Notes: generated by a model not told the origin, from the sequence alone. Positions 46,198-58,600 are shown, counted from the stretch's first letter. The stretch: 64,000 nucleotides of DNA from Eremomyces bilateralis CBS 781.70 (GCF_010015585.1 NW_022985080.1:405788-469787), one strand, 5' to 3'. Translations and numbers: made by a program.

Positions 46198-47631
46198 ATG
46201 TCCACCTCCGGCTCTGGTTCTCGTGCACCATCAATCCATACTCCTTCTTCCAACCCATTTTCTACCCCATTACGATCAAGTCGGGTTCCCAGCGAGGATG
46301 AACGACGAGTCTCATACTTCCCGTCCACAGCCATCCAGGGTCATGCACCCAGGCAACGAAAGTTCAAGTCTGCTCGGTTTACTGGAGAGTACGAAAAACC
46401 ATGGCTCGACGAGCCGAACCCGCGGAGGAAGTGGGAGCGTCTCATTCTCTGGGGCAGCGTGGTGATTGGGTTTGCCATTGGCGGTTTTATATGCTACATG
46501 GCATACGCTTCGGTCTCGAACTTCGAGTACTGTCTTGTGATGGATGATAACTTCGAGTCCATCAACTCTGATCATTGGGGATATGAGATTCAGCGGGGAG
46601 GTTTTGGCACCGGGGGCTTCGACTGGACTACGGACGACCCCAAAAACGCATATACCGACAGTGAAGGACTTCATATCGTTCCCACTTTGACTATCGAAAC
46701 CACCAATATCGACCTTGGCCAACTTACCGATAATTACGTCCTCAACCTTACTACCGATGGCACATGTACGGAAAATGGCATCGATGAATGCTCTATCCGA
46801 AGCAACATCACCTCAGGAGACATCATCAACCCCGTCCGAAGCGCGCGGCTGACCACTAAAGGAAAGAAGTCCATCAAATACGGCCGAGTCGAGGTCATTG
46901 CAAAAATGCCAAAAGGCAGCTGGCTATGGCCTGCCATCTGGATGATGCCTGAGAACGACGTCTATGGTATATGGCCGCGCAGCGGTGAAATCGACATTGC
47001 CGAGAGCAGAGGTAACCATGGAGACGACTACCCTGATGGTCGCGACAGCGTGATCAGCGCCTTGCATTGGGGACCGCTCCCAGAAGTCGATGGTTTCTGG
47101 AAAACCAGTGGAAAACACAATGTCCGGCGGACAGATTACTCAGAACAATTCCACACCTTCGGTCTGGAATGGAATGAGAACTACCTCTTCACCTACATCG
47201 ACAGCCGTCTTCTCGTATGTTTCCGATCTACCAGTATCTACATAATTCACCCCATCCAGTCACTAACCCCCTCCCAGCAAACCTTCTTCATTAAATTCAA
47301 CCACGGCCCCAAATCCATGTGGGACCGTGGCAATTTCGGGGAGACCATCGTCAACCACTCCGCCCTCTTCGACCCGTGGTCCCAAACTGACCGTGCCAAT
47401 ACTCCCTTCGACACCCCCTTCTACCTGATCCTCAACGTCGCGGTGGGTGGCACCAACGGGTACTGGAAGGACGGCGTCGGCAACAAGCCGTGGGGTGACG
47501 CCTCCATCGACGCGCCGCGCCAGTTCTGGGAGTCGCAGGGCCAGTGGTATCCAACATGGGGCGAGGGGGCGAAGCGAGGGTTGACGGTTAAAAGCGTGAA
47601 GATGTGGTCGGAGGGAGCGTGTGGGAGCTAG
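46198..47631 (+). CDS. membrane-anchored GH16 glycoside hydrolase
   Basis: Type II membrane protein with a GH16 beta-glucanase domain, probably acting on beta-1,3-glucan in the wall or secretory path. Exons 46198-47214 and 47278-47631 give 456 aa. The 63-nt intron lacks an in-frame stop, so retention would only insert 21 residues. A Ser/Pro-rich cytosolic N-terminus precedes a TM helix at about 80-103 (LILWGSVVIGFAIGGFICYM). The catalytic domain has RVEVIAKMPKGSWLWPAIWMMP, the E-x-D-x-x-E signature in GEIDIAES (about 262-268), FHTFGLEWNENYLFTYID and PFYLILNVAVGGTNGYW. N-glycosylation sequons occur in the luminal part. No GPI signal is seen at the C-terminus. The layout resembles fungal GNBP/laminarinase-like GH16 proteins rather than Crh transglycosidases, which are GPI-anchored. 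Confidence 0.9.
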   Translation: MSTSGSGSRAPSIHTPSSNPFSTPLRSSRVPSEDERRVSYFPSTAIQGHAPRQRKFKSARFTGEYEKPWLDEPNPRRKWERLILWGSVVIGFAIGGFICYMAYASVSNFEYCLVMDDNFESINSDHWGYEIQRGGFGTGGFDWTTDDPKNAYTDSEGLHIVPTLTIETTNIDLGQLTDNYVLNLTTDGTCTENGIDECSIRSNITSGDIINPVRSARLTTKGKKSIKYGRVEVIAKMPKGSWLWPAIWMMPENDVYGIWPRSGEIDIAESRGNHGDDYPDGRDSVISALHWGPLPEVDGFWKTSGKHNVRRTDYSEQFHTFGLEWNENYLFTYIDSRLLVCFRSTSIYIIHPIQSLTPSQQTFFIKFNHGPKSMWDRGNFGETIVNHSALFDPWSQTDRANTPFDTPFYLILNVAVGGTNGYWKDGVGNKPWGDASIDAPRQFWESQGQWYPTWGEGAKRGLTVKSVKMWSEGACGS

Positions 47632-48318
47632 ATGCGTGCTGGTAGGCGAGGTGCGGTGGAAGCCGTCACTGATGCAGGCGGCTAGTGACGAGCCGTCATC
47701 TTGGGTCGTGGGTAGGCATTGGACTATTCCATGCATGGCAGCTCGTTCTAGGAGGTACAGAAGCGCGTACATGTTTTTCGCTCAGCTTATTGGTAGCTGG
47801 GCAGCTGTTTTCTACGTGGCATGGCATGTTGCCTTTCTTTTCTCATGCAAGGAAGGCAAGGCACCTATTGAGGTTACAGCAGGATTTGGATGCTAGCCTC
47901 CCTACATCTTCCTCATTTATCCTACGAACGCCGGTGAACCATGATAAAAACCGCGGCGATGACTTCTAGCGGGCTTGGTATGCAGATAGATATGAGGATC
48001 ATTAATTACGGCTGGTTTGCGGAATCATTCACCTCACGCCCGTGCAGTGCTCGTGGAACTCGGCCAAAATGCGTCTCGTGTTCATCAACTCGCATCTTCA
48101 TTCTGATTTCTGACCTTAATTCCGAGTAATACTTTGGGAGAGCCTGCCCAACCGCAGACCCGACTCATGCACTCTGCAATCCTTCGCCAGTTTATTGAAT
48201 CTAACCAATCTAAACCACTATTTTTGGTCGTTATCACGAGAAATGCCAGGGGCGGTTACACTTTACAGACCAGGTCTGGACCCTCCCGCTGTTCCGCCCC
48301 TGTCTATCAACCGTGACT

Positions 48319-48353
48319 AGGGTCGGGATCTCACGCCTTGAGATCTCGACCCT
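48319..48353. repeat. inverted repeat, 15-bp arms, 5-nt loop
   Basis: AGGGTCGGGATCTCA, then CGCCT, then TGAGATCTCGACCCT. The arms pair at 14 of 15 positions. As DNA it is a near-perfect hairpin; as RNA on either strand it would form a stable stem. Confidence 0.8.
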
Positions 48354-48954
48354 CGTCCCTGGTGCTCCTAGCCCGGCCTCAGAAATTAGAAACGAGCTCC
48401 ATCCGGTTAGTTGCCGCGGTGGGGAGAGTGCTAGTGGAATACCGGTGCGCATCCCTGCCGGCTGAACCTCCCTATTACCGAATTCGACGACGGTTGGGGA
48501 ACGTCCCTCGCCCTTGTCTCAACCTTATCCCTTCGCATGCATCCTGCTGTCCGACGTTCACAATTCACACTTCGCACTGCGCTGCTGCAGCGGTAGGTGC
48601 CCACCCGTGACTGGGTAGCTCGTTGTCGTCATGGGAATCGGCACTACAAGGCCCAGAAGGCTGTGGAACAGTGCTGGGCGAGTGACAACTACCGACAGCT
48701 ACTGTACAGTGGGCAGATGCCTTGGATCCTGGTATGTACAGGTACGGTCTAAAATTCTGCTCGGTAATAATACCGCCTGTTCCATGGTGATCTGGACCGT
48801 AGTGGGTACATGTTCACGCTCGTTGTCAATAAAGACACCGGCTTGACATGGCAGCTCGTTAGCGCCGACGGGTAGTGCCGACGCATACGGAGTACATCTC
48901 ATACCATCTCTTGGTATTGGAAGCACAGGTGCCAAATTCACAAACCTGTTGTCT

Positions 48955-48984
48955 TGACAATGACAATGACAATGACAGTGACAG
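48955..48984. repeat. hexanucleotide microsatellite TGACAA/TGACAG
   Basis: Five consecutive 6-nt units, three TGACAA followed by two TGACAG, in noncoding DNA. Confidence 0.85.
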
Positions 48985-50261
48985 CTGCATCAGTCGTGGC
49001 ACTGTTGTCAAAACTCAAAAGTCTCCCCAAAGGCCAAAGCTGAACATGCATCATCAACGTCCCTGAAGATGGTCCTCGCTTCGAATCGCCCTTTTTGTGA
49101 TCGGTTACCTCTCTCTAGCGCTCGCATCAAAAGCTTATTATCTCATCTCACACAGTCACGTCTTGTACGGATCCACTTAGACCATCCATCTAGACTGTTC
49201 GAATTCCGATGTGCCCGATGGCTTCGATGATACGGAGCACAACGTCTCGCTGAAGCAATTGTGCGCTTTGTGGTGGTTATGAATCTCTGTGTTGGTCCCT
49301 AACTCCTGAGGATGTCAAGTGGCGTTTTGGACCATTGATTAGGAGGTTCCGTCTGCGTTCTCCAGTCTCCTTGATATCTGCCGATTGGAACTCCGAATGA
49401 CGCATAATTCGCATGCCCGAAGTCTTTTGCTGTACATGCCAGTGATGCCACATAGCTAGAATAGGTCCCCCACGCGGCCATACCTGTGGAGAATGTGTAC
49501 GATTGGTCGACGACTGACTGTTTGGAACTTTGAAAGGGTCTGATCAGCGTCTTTGTTCCAGGAAACACAAAGTTCGCATTTATGCTTCAGATCTGGTTCC
49601 ACGGCACTGGAGAGAATGCTTTGTGCTGTCGAGATCCCATTGTACTTTCTGCATGACAGGAATCTGGGGAAGTAGGTGGAAAACATGTCGTGGAAACTCG
49701 TACCTCTTGCATACCTGTATATTTACCACTGGCGGCAGTCGTATCCATGCGTCAGACACAAAATCAGCTGGTTCTTAGGCTGAGCCATATAACTTAAAAG
49801 GTGTACAATCTAGATTCCAGAAGACTCCTGTGTTGAATACGAAAGGAGAAAAATAACCGCTCGCTGAAATGATCACTGTCAGCAGTCCACACGCCACTGG
49901 CTGCGACGCTTGGGACATCTCCCGCCTTGCGAAATAGGTGGAAATATTATCGATTCTACCACGGGCACCAGAACATCTCATTTAATCGCCCAACCTATAC
50001 TAAACGCGACCGATGAATGGGGGTTTCAACATTTCCGTCTCTAACCCCCCGCCAATTGCCCCAACTATAGATAATTGACCACGATAAGGGACGCAATTAT
50101 CAACCGCCACCAAATCTCGAACGCAAAACGATCAGATCTCATCATCCAGGCTTCATATGGGCATGGTCAGCGCTCAGATCACTGATACCAGTGAGCACCG
50201 AGCAGGCTGGAAGAGTCTCGACCCCACTCTCGCGAGTTATTGGGATGTGGAAGGGATACCT

Positions 50262-50291
50262 CCAGGGCCCAGCGGCGTGCCTGGGCCCTGG
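50262..50291. repeat. perfect inverted repeat, 11-bp arms, 8-nt loop
   Basis: CCAGGGCCCAG, loop CGGCGTGC, CTGGGCCCTGG. The arms match perfectly and are GC-rich. It lies in a GC-rich island of about 90 bp, 340 bp upstream of the WSC oxidase start. A second small stem follows (ACCCC/GGGGT near 50299-50320). Confidence 0.85.
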
Positions 50292-50632
50292 CCCGCCGAC
50301 CCCTGACACCCGTACGGGGTAGCATCGCGACCCCCCGGCAGAGCATGCAACGCCTCGAGCTGCCACCCATGATCGACTCTCTCCACCGTGACCTGAGCAT
50401 TTTTTTGGACGGGCTTTACATACCTTTGTGACCATTTTGTCAATCATTTATAGGATATTTCGGGCTGCTTCATGGAGAAACTTGGGTGAGTTTGGACGGA
50501 AGAATTTTGGATCCACTCATTTATTTCTTATCTTTAACCGTTGCATTCGTTTATAAATGAGATATTGAGAATTGGTTACCTTGTCGAAGTTCCGAGCAGG
50601 TTCAGAGTTTCGAGCTCCGCTTGATCGCGACA

Positions 50633-53600
50633 ATGGCGCGAAGCAACTTGAAAATGCGCGTCGCATTCGCGATTGCCGCGAGCTTCGTAAGTCCCACCAC
50701 ATATAGATTCCTCGCAGCCATACAATCCGACTGATCGTCAACAGCTATCACTCACCAGCGCCAATCCTCTATTATTGAAGCGCGCAGGCGAGATCCCCGA
50801 CCCCCTTCCCGAGGGATGGGAGTACGAAGGATGCTACACCGACGCGCAAGGCGCCCGCACGCTGAACGGACCGTACACCTTCAGCGCGACCGCGATGACC
50901 ATCGAGTCGTGCATCGCGTTCTGCCAGACGGGGGGTTACGTGTATGCGGGAACGGAGTATTCGGGGGAGTGCTGTACGTGCTGCGACGATTTTCATGGGA
51001 TCCTAAAAACTCCAGACTGAGCCCGGTGGAGGTTTCGGCAGACGAGGCTAACGGCGTGGTTTCGTAGATTGCGGCAACTCAATCGCAAACGGCGGCACGT
51101 TGCAGCCGGATTCGGAGTGCGGAATGACGTGCTCCGGCGACGTCGTGCAGGCGTGCGGCGGGCCGAATCGGTTGACGACGTTTAAATCGGACGCGATCCC
51201 GCCGCCGGATCCAGTGCATAACCCGGGCGTTGGTACGTGGAGTAGGCTCGGTTGCTATGCGTAAGTAACCCTGTGTAGTATCTCTGAGCAGTGAGACCCA
51301 GAACTGATCTGGCGGCAGCGAGGGAATCACCGGCCGGGTCTTGACGACGGGGATGGGTACGCCTGGGGGTGGAAGTGCGCTGACAGTAGCGCTGTGCACG
51401 AGTGCTTGCGCGGCCGGGAACTTCAAGTATGCAGGTGCCGAATACGGCGGGGAATGCTGTGAGTAGCCGGCTGGTGACGTTGACGATGTGAGGATATGTG
51501 CGCTGACAGAGGGGATAGTCTGCGGAAACACGATCGCTAATGGAGGTGGACCTGCTCCGGATGGTGATACCTATTGCAATATGCTGTGCAATGGTAACAA
51601 CGGGGAATATTGCGGTGGGCCGAACCGGCTTGACCTCTATGAGTATGCTTCCATTCCTCCTCTTTCAAGGTCTTATCAGCTTGGTGGAATTGCAGTTCGA
51701 GTATACCACGGCGCAAAACTGTGGCTGGACTGACCGTTGAATTCCAACAGGGACACCACCATCCCCACATCAACCATCTCCTCCTCCTCATCCACCGTGC
51801 CCACCCCAACAAGCACCGTTCTCCCCACCGGCTGGACCTACAAAGGTTGCTACGTCGACGGCCTCGCCGGCCGCATTCTCGCCCACCAACGCCCCGACAC
51901 CCCCACCCTCACCATCCCCTCCTGCATCGGCGCCTGCGTCTCCGCCGGCTACACCGCCGCAGGCCTCGAATACGGCGTGCAATGTTTCTGCGGCAACGAC
52001 CTCCGCAACGGCGGCGTGCTGGCCCCCTCGGAGACCGAGTGCGCGATGCCGTGCGCGGGCAATGCGGCGGAGATATGCGGCGGATCAAATCGGATGAGCA
52101 TCTATGCGAACGGGGAGCTGGTGGTATACCAGCCGCCGGCGCCACAGACGACGGGGTTGCCCGGGAACTGGGAGTATGAGGGGTGTTTGTTCGACGTGCA
52201 GGACAATCGGTCGCTGATGTATCTGATCACGTTGACAGAGAATACGGCGGAGACGTGCTTGTCGCTGTGTTCGGAGTATGGGTACGGGGCGGCTGGGATG
52301 GAGTATGGGAATGAGTGCTGGTGCGGGGATATGAAGACGGTCGAAGAGGCGGGCGCGCAGATGATGCCCGAGGCGGACTGTAACATGCCGTGCGCGGGCG
52401 ATCCGCAGCTGATCTGCGGGGCAGGCGGGCGCATCACGTTCTACACGTGGGGCGGCGCGCCGTTGAACGGGTGGGATTTCCCGACCGGAGCGGCGGCGGG
52501 CGAGTATCGGTTCCTGATCGGCGGGGTGGTGGTGCCGTTGATCACGACACCGGGGATCAACGGGAAAGTGACGTTCCTGGAGAAGTACGGCACGGGGGCG
52601 CCGAACACGACGGGGGCGTATGAGTTCGACCCGTTCTTCGATGACGACTTCGAGAACGCGTGGAGGGAGATGCATGTCTCGTCGGATGTGTTCTGCGCCG
52701 CAGGGTTGACGTTGCCGGACCGAGCGGGTCGGCAGTTGAATATTGGGGGTTGGGCGAATCTGGATACGTATGGCGTGCGGCTCTACTGGCCGGATGGACA
52801 ACCTGGGACGCCCGGGGTGAACGACTGGCATGAGAACAAAAACACGCTTCTGCTCCAAGCCGGGCGGTGGTACCCAACGGCCATGATGATGACGAACGGC
52901 TCGATTCTTGTCGTGGGTGGCCAGGTGGGCGCGAACGGAGCGCCAGTCCCCAACCTCGAGATCCTGCCGAAGCCGGTCGGCGGATACGTGAAGCACTGCG
53001 ATTGGTTGGAGCGGACGGATCCGTACAATCTCTATCCCTATCTCGCCGTCCTGCCGACGGGGGACATCTTCGTCGCGTATTACAACGAAGCGCGCATCTT
53101 GGATGAGTCGACGCTGGACACGGCTAGGACACTGCCGAACATCCCCGCGTCTGTGGATGATCCGAACGGCGGTCGTACGTACCCGTTCGAGGGCACCGCG
53201 GTGCTGATGCCGCAGTCTCCGCCGTACACTCAGCCGCTGGAGATCATGATCTGCGGCGGCTCGAATCCCGGCCCGGAGATCGGAATCGACAACTGTGTCT
53301 CGATACAGCCCGAAGTGGAGGAAGCAGAATGGGTCATCGAGCGCATGGTAAGTTACTCTTCGATGACAAAATCCCCACACTAACGGTCCAACAGCCATCC
53401 AAGCGCGTGGTGACCTGCATGACCGCCCTCCCCGACGGTACCTACCTCATCCTCAACGGCGGCCAACAAGGCGTCGCCGGCTTCGCCACCCTCAACCAAC
53501 CCAACCGCAACGCCGTCCTGTACGACCCCACGAAGCCGCGCCACTTCCGCATGTCCGTCATGGCCAACACCACCATCAACCGCCTCTACCACAGCGAAGC

Positions 53601-54093
53601 CGTCCTCCTGGACGACGGCCGCGTCCTCGTCTCCGGCTCCGATCCCCAGGACCCGCGCTTCGAGAACCTCGGCGAGGAGTATCGCGTCGAGGCGTTCCTG
53701 CCGCCGTATCTGCTTAACGGCAGCCCACGCCCGAGCTTCGTCATCACTGACCGCGACTGGGCATACGGCGATGCGGTGACGTTCACCGTGAGCTTGCCGG
53801 GAAGCACGGCGAATATGAAGGTCTCCCTGTTGGCGGCGGTGTCGTCGACGCACGGCAATAGCATGGGTCAGAGAACCATCTTCCCGGCGTTTACGTGCAC
53901 TTCCGCGACGAGCTGCATGGTCACGGCGCCGCCAAATGTGCATGTGGCGCCGCCGGCGTGGTGGCAAATGTTTGTTTTGTATAATGGGACGCCCAGCCAT
54001 GCGGCTTGGGTGCGTATCGGGGGGGATCCTGCGGGCTTGGGCGACTGGCCTGCCACAGGAGGATTCAGTTTGCCTGGCGTTGGGCCAGTCTGA
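50633..54093 (+). CDS. secreted copper radical oxidase with four WSC domains
   Basis: Extracellular AA5-type copper radical oxidase (glyoxal or galactose oxidase-like), carrying WSC carbohydrate-binding modules. Exons 50633-50686, 50745-50973, 51068-51260, 51319-51458, 51519-51642, 51751-53347 and 53395-54093 join in frame to 1011 aa. A signal peptide is visible ([17 protein letters not shown]). Four Cys-rich WSC domains follow at about 36-125, 148-246, 274-365 and 388-485, each with a G-(C/Y) start and CGGxNR-like end. WSC2 and WSC3 are joined by a Ser/Thr-rich linker. The oxidase region (about 490-1011) has [20 protein letters not shown] for the Cys side of the Cys-Tyr cofactor, [20 protein letters not shown], the Cu-ligand region [23 protein letters not shown], and [12 protein letters not shown] near the end. 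Such enzymes make H2O2 outside the cell. The substrate is not predictable. Confidence 0.93.
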
Positions 54094-55073
54094 CGGTGGT
54101 GTATAATCTTGATTTGCTTTTGGTCTTGAGGTGTATATGTTCAGTCGTCAAACATGGAGGTCGCCAGGTCGATGCCAGGGATTTGAGCATACCCGGGAGG
54201 AGGTTTACAGTAATTTGATAATGTATCTACGCTCCTTTGAGGCCTTGGTTCGGATAGGAAGCCATTGATGACTAATAACCAGAGTGTGATTCGGTATGAT
54301 TTGCCCACAGAATTGCAAACATGAAGTGATAATTAATCTTGGCTGGATTAGGCAAGCTGGATGATGCTGGCTCGAGCTTCGATCTTATCTTGCACCCAGT
54401 AGTGCTGACGTTGGCCTTGACAACGGCACGAACTTCGAGACGACTTTGATAGCATCATCACATGGAGGCAGCATGTGGAAACATCAACCCAATTACATCT
54501 TACGGGTATGAGTGGCTCGACAATAGCAAAACAAGTACTTGGAGATAATGGTAAGGAAGGATGACCTGACCGATTAATGAATAAGACGAAGGATTAAGTC
54601 AATGCGGGAACAACAAAGGCGAAATTGCGATTCAACGGGCAATCAAACATTCTGCACACAACCACTGGGGGAAGGCCGATGGGTTGTCAAAAGAGGCATT
54701 GGAGTCCAATTGATTTTCGACGCACAGCGGCATGGACGCGTATGGTCTGGCCCTGGACGCGACAGTGTTTTGCCAACACATGCTGGGTTGTCTGGGTGTT
54801 TCTGAGGTCGGCGGCAAGAGGGAGATGAATGGATGGTAAGGCTCAGAGGGAGAGAAACAGCACGGGGGCAAGGTTCCGGATCAATATGGAGTGATTGATA
54901 GATGAGGAACACGCAACGATAAGTTGGATGTATTCAATATCAATATTATTGTTGAGATCTTCTATCATGAATCAGGATCAACCATACGTAGTAGACATGA
55001 TTGATGAATTTAGATTTTCTTTGTGCCCGAGTAAGCAGTGCCGTGTCGATCTACGCCTTGACGCCTTGCACAT

Positions 55074-55079
55074 CACGTG
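55074..55079. promoter_or_regulatory. CACGTG box upstream of the Kin4-like gene
   Basis: CATCACGTGCTG, about 600 bp before the chosen start codon; the 5' leader is probably long, so it may be close to the transcription start. Confidence 0.35.
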
Positions 55080-55240
55080 CTGACACCCAAACTGAAACAG
55101 CAACCGCAAACCAGCCAACCAGGCCGGGGTCAGACTGGCACCTTCCTAGCGGGCCACACCGACTCCGACGGCTCCCACGCCAAACCACTGGCATCACTTC
55201 CTGCACCAAACTGCGGCGTTCAGAAAGGGGCGTCCAATCC

Positions 55241-55345
55241 TCACCCTCACCACTCACCACTCACCACTCACCTCCACCACCTCACCACATCCCCGTTCAC
55301 CCTCCCTCACCACCACCACCCTCACCTCCATCCTCCTCTCCCAAG
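55241..55345 (+). repeat. CTCACCA-type low-complexity tract
   Basis: Pyrimidine-rich run of CTCACCA, CCACC and CCTCAC units, including four near-tandem CACTCAC copies at about 55245-55275. Such CT/CA-rich tracts often lie near transcription starts of fungal genes. Confidence 0.6.
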
Positions 55346-55674
55346 TCCATACGTACCCTCTATTCATCCTTCGGTCCCAGAGGAGCTTCAATTCTCCCTT
55401 TGTCCTCCCTTGCTTCCCTACGAGACGCGTCCCATTGTCGCGATCTGGCTGTCGCCCTCTACTCCTACTAGGGTCGTGTGTTTCCCCGTCAACTCACCCA
55501 TCGTGGATCGCTCCCCCCTTCAGGTTTCTGCTTTCACTCTCCATCCTTCTTTCTTCCGGACAGGATATTAACATTCGACCATCCTTCGAATCGCGCTGCA
55601 CGTTTCGGACCCTAATCGGTCCGCTTGACCATATCAAGCAACACCCGCTTCCTCCGAACCATCCTTTTGGAGGC

Positions 55675-58600
55675 ATGTCTTCAGCTGCCGTGTCAAACCG
55701 ACAGTTTCAACCATCTCCACATGCTCGCGATCAATACTACCCGCAACAAGGTCCGAATGTCGCGACTTCCCCAGCGTCGACGAGAAAAGCCGTGAGGTCC
55801 CACCCCGGTAGCAATGGCTCGTCAACACATTCTCCTCCGATAACATCACAACCTCACCACTCTCCTTCGGGCTCTCACGTTACTGGCGTGACCACTCCCC
55901 GTGCGCAACCCGCTCATCCATCATCCATCACGGCTCCGACCATGCAGACACCGCCTGGTTCAGCTGGACCGCCGATCGCGCCTCCTCCTCGTACCTCCTC
56001 ACACCGCGGCGCAACCACGACGCCGATGGATCCGCACGCAGCAACACGTAGAACAGATGAGCGGTCCGGCTCTTCCCGTCACCAAGCAGCGGCATCAAGT
56101 TCTGCTGCATCCCCCTCCACACATGAGCAACGAAGACGCACCCATCACTCCCCGCGGGATGCTCCCGCTCAACAACCAGGAAGTTCTAGTGGTAGTCGGT
56201 CAAAGCAAAGTCCAGGCCACAGTCGTTCCGAAACGCACGTCGGCGGCACGAACTTACCGCACGAAGACAGCACCATCATCAATCGGGTGGTCACATCGGA
56301 TCCGCAAGAGGACCTGGCTCGCGAACAAGAGCGCATGCAAGAGGCACGGCCAATTCCGAAAGCCGAATCATCGAAAGCCGGCAATGCTGCTGATCCTGCT
56401 GAGGGTACCAGCCGCTCGGGTAGGAGCAGGCAAGATCACTCAAAGTCTGAGCGGCGCAAAGAGACCAAATTTGGTGATTATATCCTGGGCCAGACGATCG
56501 GCGAGGGCGAGTTTGGAAAGGTCAAGATGGGCTGGAAACGAGAAGGCGGTGTACAGGTCGCCATCAAGCTCATCCGACGCGAATCGCTCGGAACAAACCC
56601 CAGCCGACTACCCAAAATCCACCGGGAAATCGCCATTCTTGGACAATTACAACATCCAAACATCGTGCGATTACACGAGATGGTGGAGACCGAACGACAC
56701 ATTGGCATCATCTTGGAGTACGCCTCTGGCGGCGAGTTGTTCGACTACATTCTAAACCACCGATACCTGAAAGACAACGCGGCGCGGCGGCTCTTCGCAC
56801 AATTGGTGTCCGGAGTGGGCTACCTGCACAAGAAAGGGATCATCCACCGCGATCTCAAGCTGGAGAATCTACTGCTAGACCGCAATCGGAACATCATCAT
56901 CACCGATTTTGGCTTTGCCAACACCTTCAACCCACACGATGAGCTTGACGACGAGATCGAGCTGAATCTAGGTAACCGCGACTTCGTGAAACGAGCCGGA
57001 CTGGACAACCTGGGACCGGACGGACACAGACGAGGCGATCTCATGCAGACCAGCTGCGGTAGCCCGTGTTATGCAGCTCCTGAACTGGTGGTGAGCGATT
57101 CGTTGTACACTGGTCGCAAGGTCGATGTGTGGAGTTGCGGCGTTATTTTGGTAAGTCTCCGATGGTGTACCAAACAACTTGGATATGCGCCCACGCTAAC
57201 CGATTCGGGCAGTACGCGATGTTGGCCGGGTACCTGCCCTTCGACGACGACCCCGCTAATCCCGATGGTGACAATATCAACCTCCTCTACAAATACATTG
57301 TTTCCACGCCATTGACGTTCCCCGAATATGTCACCCCTCATGCTCGCGATCTGCTCAAGCGCATTCTCGTCCCTGACCCACGCAAGCGAGCCGATTTGTT
57401 CGAGGTTGCGAGACACAGTTGGCTGAGTGAGTACTCCCATGTCGTTGGTTTCATCACCAGTAGTACGACCACAACCAACGATATTGCCAATACCACTGTC
57501 CCGGCCCGTAAGTCTTTGAATTTCATTTCCAACTTGCAATTGGTGGACACGCATGACTTACACATTTATTAGAAGATAACTACGAGACGCCATCACTCGC
57601 TCGCAGTGCCTCCGTACGTGAGCCGACGAAACCCCATGCTCCTGTCTCTCCAGTCGGTGGTCTTGCTTCGAAACAAGGCACGATCGACCAGACCGAGCCG
57701 GACGAGCGGACGAAGCAGAGAGACGCCAAGCGACGGACGGTGCAGGTTGAGTATGTCGCGCCGAGTTCCTCGACTCAACGTGGCGATGGCGCGCAGCCGA
57801 CAACAACCCTTCCGGCCCGAACACGCACTCATAACCAGGGGTTTGTCGAAGCCGAACGTATTGATCCAGCGCGATCCTCCGCGATGCCAGACCGAAAGTC
57901 AGAGCGATCTGCTCGTCCTCCTCAGCGAGCTACGTCAGATTCCCGTGCGCTCGACAATTTCGCATCAACTTCGGCGACCCGTCCATCTACTGGTGGCTCT
58001 ATAAGCGGTGCACGACTCCCTTCCCGGGGAAACTCATATGGTCTGCCATCAGAAGCCACCGTCGCGCAAACCAACGTCACTGGTCATTTCTCGCAACCTC
58101 CACGTGGTAAACAATACAGCATGTCCGGTCCTCCGCCGATGGAGGAGATATCCATCGGCCGTCCCAGCACTCAGCGACGCCCCTCGAACTACGACCAGCT
58201 GGAGCAGAAACAACTAGCCCCTCACCGTGGCCACAAGCGGTCCAGCACCCTTAGTGGTATGACCGATAGGCTCTTCGGCCGCAGCGGCTCCATCTTCGGT
58301 GGCGCTCGCCCTTCCCACGATGTGAATCGGGAGAAAAAGAGCTACCCACCCACGAGCATGCCGCAATCGGTCGCGAACGACGAGCGGGGTCCGCCTCGTA
58401 AAAGTACGGAGAGCCGTCGCACCAGCTTCGCCTTCCACCGCAACACCAGCAACCAGGACACCTCCGCACCCGCCTCATCCACTAAAGGCGCCCGCCGCTT
58501 CTCCTCCCTCTTCTCCTCCTCCAATCTCATGGGCAAGCTCGGCGGCACCGCCTCCAAAGACCACCCCCTCCCCCCCGGCTCCTCCCAATCCTCCGACCCC

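Larger units (their letters stand above)
47632..50632. other. 3-kb gene-poor region with two hairpins
   Basis: Between the GH16 stop and the WSC oxidase start there is no supported gene. Features seen are a 15-bp-arm inverted repeat at 48319-48353, a TGACAA hexamer run at 48955-48984, and an 11-bp perfect hairpin in a GC-rich island at 50262-50291. Open frames up to about 100 codons on both strands show no domains. Confidence 0.5.
54094..55674. other. intergenic and long leader of the Kin4-like gene
   Basis: About 1.6 kb. It contains the oxidase 3' flank, a CACGTG box at 55074-55079 and a CACC/CTCAC-rich tract at 55241-55345, probably in the promoter or 5' leader of the kinase gene. The kinase frame is open upstream of the chosen ATG to about 55435, but that part lacks family features. 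Confidence 0.55.

Noticed and set aside
50142-50447. Overlapping short frames on both strands in the GC-rich island
   Set aside because: They result from the GC-rich hairpin sequence lacking stops; no protein features.
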